From contig NZ_CAIJDE010000034.1 in the NCBI RefSeq assembly GCF_903819335.1, forward strand, positions 310,001 through 374,000: DNA of 64,000 nt, in the 5' to 3' direction. How positions within the stretch are numbered: the stretch's first letter is position 1; each line of letters starts with the position of its first letter. Of the stretch, positions 16,296 through 23,790 are shown one piece after another. The position numbers were made by a program, and so were the translations under genes. The DNA comes from Flavobacterium panici (GTDB lineage: Bacteria; Bacteroidota; Bacteroidia; Flavobacteriales; Flavobacteriaceae). The notes beneath the pieces were generated by a model. That model was not told the origin of the DNA, made no database searches, and saw only the letters and a list, made by a program, of their open reading frames with translations.

Positions 16296-17063
16296 TTAAT
16301 CCTGCAAAGCCATTTTTACCTTTGGTAAAATACGCTCCACAAACATCGCATAAGCAGATTCTGAAGGATGTAAACCATCACTCGCAACAAGGCTAGTATT
16401 GATTAATCCGTTTCTGGTAATGTCTGTAATAGAAACAAATGTTATGTTATTAATCATGCAGTAATTTTCGGCAAAGGTGTTGTATTTATTAATTTCTTCG
16501 GTGATTTTCATTCTGCCGTCGGTTCCAAACATCATTCCGAAAGAAGTGTAAGCGTAATCAGGAATAGAAAGTACAACCACATTTTTTTTGTCGCCTTTGG
16601 CCAATGCAATTGCTTTTGTAACTAATTCGGGAAATTCTTTTTCGTATATAGAAAAATCTCTTCCCTGATATTGATTGTTTACACCAATTAATAAAGTTAC
16701 CAAATCATAATTTGAGTCTGGATTTTGCTCTTTTATCGCAGTAAGTAAATTATTAGTGGTCCAGCCTGTTGTAGCGATTACCTTTAATGAAAAACTGGTT
16801 TCAGGATAAATTGCCTTTAAACTGGTTTTGAGCTGTTCTGGATATCTACAGGTTTCGCAAACGCTTTGACCAATGGTATAACTGTCTCCTAAAGCCAGAT
16901 AATTTACGGATTTAGAGATAGGCGTTGTGGGAATTTGTGTTGTTGGAGGAGGAGTTACAGGTTTTGGCGAAACAGGAGTTTCTGAAGAAGATTCTTCTGG
17001 ACTGCAGCTTAATAGAAATGCTGAAAGAATAACGGTAACTATTTGTTTGAATTGCGGTTTCAT
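16296..17063 (-). CDS. SGNH/GDSL-family hydrolase lipoprotein
   Basis: A 255-residue lipoprotein: lipobox FLLSC puts the acylated Cys at residue 20, followed by a Pro/Ser/Thr-rich linker to about residue 50. The catalytic block I is LALGDSYTIG with Ser61, the Asn-block is LIGVNNQYQG near 127, and the Asp-His block SDGLHPSES gives Asp229 and His232. SGNH hydrolases act on esters of lipids, sugars or cell-wall material; here on the outside of the cytoplasm. The substrate is not predictable. It has no obvious operon partner. Confidence 0.85.
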   Translation of the reverse strand: MKPQFKQIVTVILSAFLLSCSPEESSSETPVSPKPVTPPPTTQIPTTPISKSVNYLALGDSYTIGQSVCETCRYPEQLKTSLKAIYPETSFSLKVIATTGWTTNNLLTAIKEQNPDSNYDLVTLLIGVNNQYQGRDFSIYEKEFPELVTKAIALAKGDKKNVVVLSIPDYAYTSFGMMFGTDGRMKITEEINKYNTFAENYCMINNITFVSITDITRNGLINTSLVASDGLHPSESAYAMFVERILPKVKMALQD

Positions 17064-17127
17064 AATTTGTTTAAATTAATTTGGCTGGTTTAAACAAATA
17101 GTTACGTTAAATATGTTGTTATGGTTT

Positions 17128-17910
17128 TTAGACCATTTCTGTTTTCATTAGAATTTGTTCTTCAATGGCATTCCAAAGTCCGATGCGTTTTTCCAGAGCA
17201 AGAATAGAAACTTCTTCAACTTCTTTCCACTTTTGTGCATCGTCTTCACATAAATCAGTAATCATTTGCATTGCCATTGGCCCGTGCTCATCGGCATCCA
17301 ATTCAATATGTCTTTCAAAATAATAAAGCAATTTGCTTAAATCTGTATCTGGAAGATTTTTTTGAAAGTTGCCTAGGATTTCGGTAAACATACTCGGAAT
17401 CAAGTCTTCTCTTCCAAAAGTAAATGCTGCAGCAATTTGATGCGGTTTTCCTTCTTCGATAACTCTAAAAGTAAAATCAAGGAAAGCTTTAATTTCTGGA
17501 TGAAGTGAACTTTGTTTAATAGCAACAAAAATGTTGTGAAGTGAATTTACTGAAGCTAAAAATTTATTAATTTCTGTAGTGTCTGCGCCGCAATCTTCCA
17601 TTGCTTCAAGATACATTTCATAATGACTTTGCCTTCTTCCGTCGATGCTTAAATCTGTTTCTTCGGCAAGAACAATTTCGTTGATTAAATATCTTGTTTC
17701 AGGGTTTTTAGTAGCAAACCAAGGTGTTGTAGTACAAGTAAGTTTGGCTTGTAAAGCTTTTAATAACGACATAAAATCCCAAACTGCAAAAACGTGATTT
17801 TCTACAAAGCTGTGTAAGTCATCAATCGTTTGGATTTTATTGTATAATGAATGTTTTAAAAGCTGTTCTTTTTGAGGTTGAATGCTATTGTTTATAGTTT
17901 CAATATTCAT
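17128..17910 (-). CDS. DUF3050 (heme-oxygenase-like fold) protein
   Basis: A 260-residue soluble helical protein that I place in the DUF3050 family by features such as HSLYNKIQTIDDLHSFVENHVFAVWDFMSLLKALQ (about residues 20-54) and the Glu/His-rich segments RQSHYEMYLEAMEDCGAD and FERHIELDADEHGPMAMQM. Conserved Glu and His residues in this family suggest a heme-oxygenase-like or di-iron oxidase fold. No experimentally established role is known to me. A TATATTTG box (17928-17935 on the minus strand) is a possible promoter and the terminator of the upstream gene separates the two. Confidence 0.7.
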   Translation of the reverse strand: MNIETINNSIQPQKEQLLKHSLYNKIQTIDDLHSFVENHVFAVWDFMSLLKALQAKLTCTTTPWFATKNPETRYLINEIVLAEETDLSIDGRRQSHYEMYLEAMEDCGADTTEINKFLASVNSLHNIFVAIKQSSLHPEIKAFLDFTFRVIEEGKPHQIAAAFTFGREDLIPSMFTEILGNFQKNLPDTDLSKLLYYFERHIELDADEHGPMAMQMITDLCEDDAQKWKEVEEVSILALEKRIGLWNAIEEQILMKTEMV

Positions 17911-17933
17911 TTATGTAAATTTTGGGGCAAATA

Positions 17934-17968
17934 TAAAAAGCTTCTCGGTTAGAAGAAGCTTTTTTATA
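17934..17968 (-). terminator. Terminator of the acyl-CoA dehydrogenase gene
   Basis: Arms AAGCTTCT and AGAAGCTT with an 8-base loop and A/T runs on each side, in the 86-base gap between the dehydrogenase and DUF3050 genes. It overlaps the -7 box of the DUF3050 gene by a few bases. Confidence 0.7.
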
Positions 17969-17996
17969 TTGTTTTTATATATATTTTAATAGATGT

Positions 17997-19178
17997 TTAT
18001 GATTTAAATGCTGGAATTCCAGTTACATCCATTCCGGTAATCAATAAATGAATATCGTGAGTTCCTTCGTAAGTTATAACACTTTCCAGGTTCATCATAT
18101 GGCGCATAATTGAATATTCACCTGTAATTCCCATTCCGCCTAACATTTGTCTGGCTTCACGTGCAATTTGAATCGCCATATTGACATTATTACGTTTTGC
18201 CATCGAGATTTGAGCTGTTGTAGCTTTTCCTTCGTTTCTCAAAACGCCTAAACGCCAGGTTAATAATTGTGCTTTTGTGATTTCAGTAATCATTTCGGCT
18301 AATTTTTTTTGCTGTAATTGAGTTCCTCCAATTGGTTTTCCAAACTGAATTCTTTCTTTAGCATATCTTAAAGCTGTATCGTAACAATCCATTGCTGCTC
18401 CAATTGCTCCCCAGGCAATTCCGTATCGTGCTGAATCTAAACAGCCAAGCGGAGCTCCTAAACCAGATTTATTTGGTAAAAGGTTTTCTTTTGGAACTTT
18501 TACATTATCAAAAATTAATTCTCCGGTTGAAGAGGCGCGAAGCGACCATTTATTATGAGTTTCTGGAGTTGTAAAACCTTCCATGCCGCGTTCTACAATT
18601 AAACCGTGAATTCTTCCTTCTTCATTTTTTGCCCAAACAACAGCAATATCCGCAAAAGGAGCATTTGAAATCCACATTTTGGCACCATTTAAAAGATAAT
18701 GATCTCCCATGTCTTTAAAATTGGTAATCATACTTCCAGGATCAGAACCGTGATCTGGTTCTGTTAATCCAAAACATCCTATATATTCACCAGTAGCCAG
18801 TTTTGGTAAATACTTTATACGTTGTTCTTCGTTTCCGTATTTCCAAATTGGGTACATTACTAAAGAAGATTGTACTGATGAAGTTGATCTTATACCAGAA
18901 TCTCCTCTTTCAATTTCCTGCATAATTAAGCCGTAAGAAATTTGATCTAAACCGGCACCGCCATATTCAACAGGAATATACGGCCCGAATCCGCCAATTT
19001 CTCCAAGTCCTTTTATAATTTGCTTAGGAAATTCTGCTTTTTGAGCATATTCTTCAATAATAGGAGAAACTTCTCTTTTAACCCACGCACGTGCAGATTC
19101 TCGAACTAATTTATGTTCGTCTGTTAACAAATCGTCAAGGTTGTAATAATCTGGAGCTTGAAATAAGTCTGGTTTCAT
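17997..19178 (-). CDS. Acyl-CoA dehydrogenase, glutaryl-CoA dehydrogenase-like
   Basis: A 393-residue flavoprotein with the family signatures GCFGLTEPDHGSDPG (about 134-148), KMWISNAPFAD and RIQFGKPIGGTQLQQKKLAEM, and the catalytic Glu371 in YEGTHDIH. The position of the catalytic base near the C-terminus and the LRASSTGELIFDNVKVP block fit the glutaryl-CoA dehydrogenase group, which makes crotonyl-CoA in lysine and tryptophan breakdown. The assignment within the family is by eye. It has its own promoter and terminator, so it looks monocistronic. Confidence 0.85.
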   Translation of the reverse strand: MKPDLFQAPDYYNLDDLLTDEHKLVRESARAWVKREVSPIIEEYAQKAEFPKQIIKGLGEIGGFGPYIPVEYGGAGLDQISYGLIMQEIERGDSGIRSTSSVQSSLVMYPIWKYGNEEQRIKYLPKLATGEYIGCFGLTEPDHGSDPGSMITNFKDMGDHYLLNGAKMWISNAPFADIAVVWAKNEEGRIHGLIVERGMEGFTTPETHNKWSLRASSTGELIFDNVKVPKENLLPNKSGLGAPLGCLDSARYGIAWGAIGAAMDCYDTALRYAKERIQFGKPIGGTQLQQKKLAEMITEITKAQLLTWRLGVLRNEGKATTAQISMAKRNNVNMAIQIAREARQMLGGMGITGEYSIMRHMMNLESVITYEGTHDIHLLITGMDVTGIPAFKS

Positions 19179-19198
19179 TTTTGAGTAATTTTACAAAA

Positions 19199-19231
19199 CA
19201 AATTTACGCAATAAAAATATAACAAAACAAA
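19199..19231 (-). promoter_or_regulatory. Promoter of the acyl-CoA dehydrogenase gene
   Basis: On the minus strand TTTG (19228-19231) is followed after 21 bases by TAAATTTG (19199-19206), 20 bases before the ATG. It fits the Bacteroidota -33/-7 consensus. Confidence 0.5.
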
Positions 19232-19348
19232 GTTAAATTGTTATATTTTTATACATTAGTTAAAAAATAATCACAAATAAGGTAAATTAATTTTAGTTTA
19301 TTGATAATTTATAACCTAATTTTGAGATTCCAAAAAAACATAAATTGA

Positions 19349-21109
19349 ATGAGGCTGATCATCTCTTTTGTACTTTTTTTTGTTATTAATACTGCATTTG
19401 CACAACACATAAATGCACTGACTGAAGAGGAGTATCTTATATTGCAGGATAAAATTCGACTAAACTTTAATGCAAATGTCGATAGCGCCCTTGTATACGC
19501 TAATCAATTAGCACGATCTAATAATAATAAACATTTAGCTTTTGCAAATGCAGCGATATCAAGCCTGCTGCAAATGAAAGGAGATGTAAAACAATCTCAG
19601 GAAAAATATAAAAAAGCATTTTTTTACTTAGAAAAAATGCCTGAATCCCGAGATAAAACACAACTAAAGTCCTATATATACAATTATGGAGGCTTATCTG
19701 AATGGAAAAGAGGGAATTTTAGCAAAGCTCTTGAAATTTATCAGCAGGGAATTAAGCTTTCTATGCAGATTAATGATGTCAAACAGATATTTAAATTCAA
19801 AGCTAATATTGCATTAATTAATGAAGGAGTTGGGAATTATCAACTGGCCATCAGGAATTTAAAGCAGCTTAATGATTTTATTGACCAAAATGAAAGTGTT
19901 TTTACCAAAGAACAGCTGTTGAATTATAAAAGTAATGTCAATACTGGTTTAGGAAGCTCTTATGAAAGCTACTACATGAAAAATGTAAGTAAAAAACACT
20001 TGCTGGATTCTGCAGAATATTTTTATAAAAAATCTATAAATTACTCCCAAAATTTTGCTGAAAATAAAATAAAGGCAAAATTGAGCCTAGGTAATATCTA
20101 TAATTGGAAAGGAGATTACAAAAACGCAGAAAAAACTTATTATGATGTTGTGTTTTTGTCGAATCAAAACAATCAAAAAGACATTTTATGCGTTGCAAAT
20201 TATAATCTGGGAGATGTTTATTTTACTACAAAAAAGTATGATAAAGCACTTGTTTTCTTTAAAAAATGCGATTCACTTTCAGAAATAACAAAAGTTAATG
20301 AAATAGATTATCTCAAATCTAATTTTTATCAGGCCAAAATTTATAACATTCAGAAAAAACCGGAACTTGCTTATAAGCATTCGAGAATTTATCTGGATAA
20401 TTATGAAAAATTTGAAGCAAAGTTAAATACAGAAGCCCTTGAAGTTAACTATAAGCAAGGTGTTGATGATTTAACAGATGAAATGATTAGTATAGAGAAA
20501 AAATATAAAAATGAAGTTTTTCTAAGCAGAGGTTTAAAAGTTTTTTATGTCTTATTATTTGTGGCAATTGTCTTTTTATTAATTAAAAATATAAGGGATA
20601 AAAACAAAGCACATAAAAAAATGAATGCTTTAATAGAAGAATTTAAAGCAAATATTGAAAAGAAAAACAATTCTGAGATTCTGCCGGAAGAAATACTTGA
20701 AGAGGAAATGTTTGAGCTGGAAGAAATTCATCTCAAAAAAGAGAATGTTACGCTAAGTATTGATGAGGCAAAAGAGAATAAAATAGTAGAAAAACTATTA
20801 GCTCTTGAAAATAAACTAGAATACTTAAATGCCGATTTTACGCTGTCGTATGTTGCAAAAAAGATAAAAACAAATACAACCTATTTATCTTATGTTGTAA
20901 ATAAGAGATTTGGTAAATCATTTGGGGAATATTCAAATGAATTAAAAATCAATTATGTGATTAATGAGATGATCACAAACCATATGTATCGAAAATATTC
21001 AACACAGGCTATTGCCGAAAGTGTGGGTTTTAAAAATGCAGTATCTTTTGCTAAGTCATTTCGCAAAAGAACTGGAGTATCTCCAGCTCAATTTGCGAAT
21101 AACATTTAG
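19349..21109 (+). CDS. TPR sensor with membrane helix and AraC-type DNA-binding domain
   Basis: A 586-residue hybrid regulator. A signal peptide (residues 1-18, ending TAFAQ) is followed by TPR repeats (about 60-350: FSKALEIYQQGIKLSM, NWKGDYKNAEKTYYDVVFLS, TKKYDKALVFFKKC) that should face the periplasm. One membrane helix at about 396-414 (VFYVLLFVAIVFLLI) leads to a cytoplasmic coiled-coil linker and a C-terminal AraC double helix-turn-helix (about 490-584: FTLSYVAKKIKTNTTYLSYVVNKRFGKSF and IAESVGFKNAVSFAKSFRKRTGVSPAQFA). It is one-component transmembrane signalling. The peptide export locus follows within 450 bases, so that locus is a likely target. Confidence 0.82.
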   Translation: MRLIISFVLFFVINTAFAQHINALTEEEYLILQDKIRLNFNANVDSALVYANQLARSNNNKHLAFANAAISSLLQMKGDVKQSQEKYKKAFFYLEKMPESRDKTQLKSYIYNYGGLSEWKRGNFSKALEIYQQGIKLSMQINDVKQIFKFKANIALINEGVGNYQLAIRNLKQLNDFIDQNESVFTKEQLLNYKSNVNTGLGSSYESYYMKNVSKKHLLDSAEYFYKKSINYSQNFAENKIKAKLSLGNIYNWKGDYKNAEKTYYDVVFLSNQNNQKDILCVANYNLGDVYFTTKKYDKALVFFKKCDSLSEITKVNEIDYLKSNFYQAKIYNIQKKPELAYKHSRIYLDNYEKFEAKLNTEALEVNYKQGVDDLTDEMISIEKKYKNEVFLSRGLKVFYVLLFVAIVFLLIKNIRDKNKAHKKMNALIEEFKANIEKKNNSEILPEEILEEEMFELEEIHLKKENVTLSIDEAKENKIVEKLLALENKLEYLNADFTLSYVAKKIKTNTTYLSYVVNKRFGKSFGEYSNELKINYVINEMITNHMYRKYSTQAIAESVGFKNAVSFAKSFRKRTGVSPAQFANNI

Positions 21110-21153
21110 AATTTATTTATTAGTGATTTACACTTAATAATAAGGTACGAATT

Positions 21154-21291
21154 TTATGTAGTACCACTTCCTCCACCTTTTCCAGGATCAACTGGTCCCG
21201 GTATTGGATCTCCTCCTACTACCATTTTTTGTTGATTTTTTGATAACTTTTCTGTCTCAAAATCTTCGAAATTTAATTTAATATTTGCCAT
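21154..21291 (-). CDS. Small GG-leader peptide, candidate RiPP or bacteriocin-like precursor
   Basis: A 45-residue ORF on the minus strand, read by hand. The leader is MANIKLNFEDFETEKLSKNQ followed by QKMVVGG, ending in the double glycine at residues 26-27. This matches the leader of Bacteroidota GG-motif peptides, which are cut after GG by C39 peptidase transporters. The predicted core is 18 residues, DPIPGPVDPGKGGGSGTT, rich in Pro and Gly and with no Cys. It lies between the membrane AraC regulator and the VKOR/thioredoxin gene, both on the opposite strand. A C39-ABC transporter is in the same locus. Modification and activity are not known. Confidence 0.7.
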   Translation of the reverse strand: MANIKLNFEDFETEKLSKNQQKMVVGGDPIPGPVDPGKGGGSGTT

Positions 21292-21550
21292 CTTTTTACA
21301 TGTTACGGTTACTGATTTATCAAAACTAAAGAAAATGCAAACCTCTTGATCGAGAATTGGGTTTTGAACTCTTTTTTGAAACTAATAAAAGATTAATTAA
21401 TTGTAAATCAGTTATTTATGATTAGATTATAACTACTATAATTTATAAATTGTATGTAGTATAATATATAAAATGTGTGCTTTGAGCAATTTTTTTCGAA
21501 TAAAAACAGCAATATTTGTACTGTAATTCGATTTAAAACAGGTTTCAAAG

Positions 21551-23113
21551 ATGCTAAAACTTATCCAAAAATTTCTACAAATAAACAGATATTCGGATGT
21601 AAAAAACGAGTTTAAAGACTTGTTTCTTTCACACCCTAATTATCCAAGTTTATTTGCGATAACAGATTCGTTTGATTTGTTGTCGATAGAGAATGCTGCA
21701 ATAAGAGTTCCAAAGGAACAAATAGTTGATTTACCAACAAACTTTTTAGCTTATTTTAAGGAGGAATTAATCTTAGTTGAAAAGGCAAAAGATTTTGTTA
21801 GAATTAATACAATTAAAAAAGGTGTTCAAAAAATTTCATACGAGAAATTTCTTTTAGACTGGAATGGAGTAATTGTTGCAATAGAACCGAATAATGTAGT
21901 AGCAAGAGAAAATTTAAAAGTTGAATTAAACTGGTTAAAATATCTTATACCTTTTATACTAGTAGCAGGATTATCATTTTTTTACAGTTCATACAGTATT
22001 TTTAGCACTGTGTTTTTGCTGACATCAGCCTTAGGATTAATTGTGAGTATTTTAATTGTTCAGGAAAAACTTGGTTTTAAGAACAATCTTATTACAAACT
22101 TTTGCAATTTAAGTACAAATTCTTCTTGTAACTCTGTTTTGAGTTTTAGCGAGAATTATGAAAATAGATGGATTAGTTTTTCAGACTTACCGCTTTTGTT
22201 TTTTGGAGCAAGTTTTATTTCAATATTAGTACAACCTGCTAACTCGTCAATTTTTGTTGGATTTTTAAGTCTATTAGCGATTCCAATAATTGTATCGTCA
22301 ATTTGGATTCAAAAATTTGAACTTCAAAGATGGTGCGTAATGTGTTTAATGGTTTCCTTTTTAATATTTACACAAAGTATAATTTGGTTTTCATCGGACT
22401 TGTTTACGTTAAGTTTTAGTTTCAGTACCATTTTTCCGTTTTTGTTTTCTTTGATTCTTTTAATACCAATTGCATTTGTTGTAAAATCAATTGCTAAAGA
22501 TGTTCTAAATAATGAAAACTCTTTAAAGGAGCTTAAAAAGTTCAAAAGAAACTATTCACTGTTAAACTTTTTATCTAAAAAAGTTTCTCATCAAAATGGA
22601 TTTGAAGATTTAAGAGGATTAAATTTTGGAAACAGAAGTGCTGTTGTAAAACTGGCCATAATTATAAGTCCGAGTTGTGTTCATTGTCATAAAACGTTTC
22701 AGGAAGCTTTTGACTTAGTTTTAAAATTTCCGGATAAAATATATTTAAGTGTTTTATTCAACATTAATCCTGAAAATGCAGACAATCCATATAAAGCAGT
22801 TGTTGAAAGACTTTTAACAATAAACAGATCAACTCCGGGAAAAACAGTTGAAGCCATTTCAGACTGGCATATTAAAAAAATGAGTTTGAAAAAATGGTTA
22901 AAAAAATGGAATGTTGATAATGTCAGCATGATGATAAATCAGGAAATAAACAAACAATATGAGTGGTGTTCTAAAAACAACTTTAATTACACTCCGATAA
23001 AAATTGTTAACGAAAGATTGTTTCCTAATGAATACGAATTAAGCGAATTGAAATACTTTTTAAACGATTTTGTCGAGGAAAAAGAAACAACAGTACTAGA
23101 AAGAATTGCCTAG
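21551..23113 (+). CDS. C39-like/VKOR/thioredoxin fusion, disulfide-forming partner of peptide export
   Basis: A 520-residue protein in three parts. Residues about 1-120 resemble a C39 peptidase domain (SHPNYPSLFAITDSFDLLSIE, GVIVAIEPN) but I see no catalytic Cys in the expected place, so it is probably a substrate-binding relic. Residues about 130-330 are a vitamin K epoxide reductase-type membrane domain with Cys185/Cys193 and active-site Cys262-x-x-Cys265 (WCVMC). Residues about 355-510 are thioredoxin-like with Cys376-x-x-Cys379 (SPSCVHCHK). Such fusions accompany peptide-export ABC transporters in this phylum. It would oxidise thiols in exported peptides. Confidence 0.8.
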   Translation: MLKLIQKFLQINRYSDVKNEFKDLFLSHPNYPSLFAITDSFDLLSIENAAIRVPKEQIVDLPTNFLAYFKEELILVEKAKDFVRINTIKKGVQKISYEKFLLDWNGVIVAIEPNNVVARENLKVELNWLKYLIPFILVAGLSFFYSSYSIFSTVFLLTSALGLIVSILIVQEKLGFKNNLITNFCNLSTNSSCNSVLSFSENYENRWISFSDLPLLFFGASFISILVQPANSSIFVGFLSLLAIPIIVSSIWIQKFELQRWCVMCLMVSFLIFTQSIIWFSSDLFTLSFSFSTIFPFLFSLILLIPIAFVVKSIAKDVLNNENSLKELKKFKRNYSLLNFLSKKVSHQNGFEDLRGLNFGNRSAVVKLAIIISPSCVHCHKTFQEAFDLVLKFPDKIYLSVLFNINPENADNPYKAVVERLLTINRSTPGKTVEAISDWHIKKMSLKKWLKKWNVDNVSMMINQEINKQYEWCSKNNFNYTPIKIVNERLFPNEYELSELKYFLNDFVEEKETTVLERIA

Positions 23114-23156
23114 TTTGACATTTGATAAATTCTCTAACAATTAAAAAATTACAGTT

Positions 23157-23318
23157 ATGCTAAAAAATATATTAAACCTGGAAGGCACACAAGAAATAAG
23201 TGCTAGTGAGCAAAAAACTATCATTGATATCTTTAGTAAAGAAATATCATCTAAATGTGATGCAAATTCGATAATAGTTTATGATGATTGTACAGAGTTT
23301 TTTTCAGAATTGAATTAA
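23157..23318 (+). CDS. Small peptide with a GG-leader-like N-terminus but no GG
   Basis: A 53-residue ORF read by hand, starting ATG 43 bases after the VKOR-gene stop. The start MLKNILNLEGTQEIS followed by ASEQKTI matches the leader of flavobacterial double-glycine peptides (compare LSKNQQKMVVGG in the other peptide), but the cleavage site reads DI instead of GG. The rest, IFSKEISSKCDANSIIVYDD then CTEFFSELN, carries two Cys (residues 34 and 45). It may be an unprocessed or differently processed member, a decayed precursor or a decoy. Confidence 0.55.
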   Translation: MLKNILNLEGTQEISASEQKTIIDIFSKEISSKCDANSIIVYDDCTEFFSELN

Positions 23319-23790
23319 AACAGTACGGTTATTGTTAGAGTAGAATTCAGCAAAGAATTTAATTGACTTTGCTGCCAATTTTTTAAATTATTTAAAGTAA
23401 TATACAATAAAGCCTTTTTAAAATTTAGTCATGTTTTTTTTAATTTGTAGGCGCTCGATCGTGGAACATTGAGCAATTTATCCCAACATTGATGATTGGT
23501 GTCGGGATTCTCAGGATAATTGGTCACTTGGATCGGTTTTATTTGGTTAGGGCTGATCAAGTGCCATCTCCTAGAGAAATTGGTATTACTAAAATATAAT
23601 TGAATATTAAGAGAGAAGAAATTCTCTCTTTTTTTTTGTCGTCAACATAAGACTGCGAAAAAACAAACCTTTCTTATTTTGTATCAGACTTAATTGTAAA
23701 AAACCTTAATTATCCTATTTAATTAAACCTTCATTTATATTTTTAAGAAATTTTGTATAATATTGCTATGAATAAACCCAAATATCAGAA
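23319..23790. other. Gap with an unexplained GC-richer patch
   Basis: 472 bases without a confident gene. Bases 23445-23600 are visibly richer in G and C than the flanks. In one plus frame they read ARSWNIEQFIPTLMIGVG and on to LDRFYLVRADQVPSPREIG with stop at 23600, without a normal start beyond an internal ATG. On the minus strand the frame ending near 23429 reads VTNYPENPDTNHQCWDKLLN with no start. It may be a decayed coding piece. A strong terminator follows. Confidence 0.4.
23610..23637 (+). terminator. Strong rho-independent terminator
   Basis: An 8-bp perfect stem AGAGAGAA (23610-23617), loop GAAA, TTCTCTCT (23622-23629), with a run of nine or more T. Its orientation serves plus-strand transcription of the VKOR gene, the 53-residue peptide or something within the GC-richer patch. 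Confidence 0.85.

Noticed and set aside
21432..21460. ACTAC / GTAGT inverted repeat before the VKOR gene as an operator
   Set aside because: Arms of only 5 bases within very AT-rich sequence; chance occurrence is likely.
23431..23472. Short plus-strand ORF starting ATG 23431
   Set aside because: Only 13 codons with no leader features and no recognisable content.
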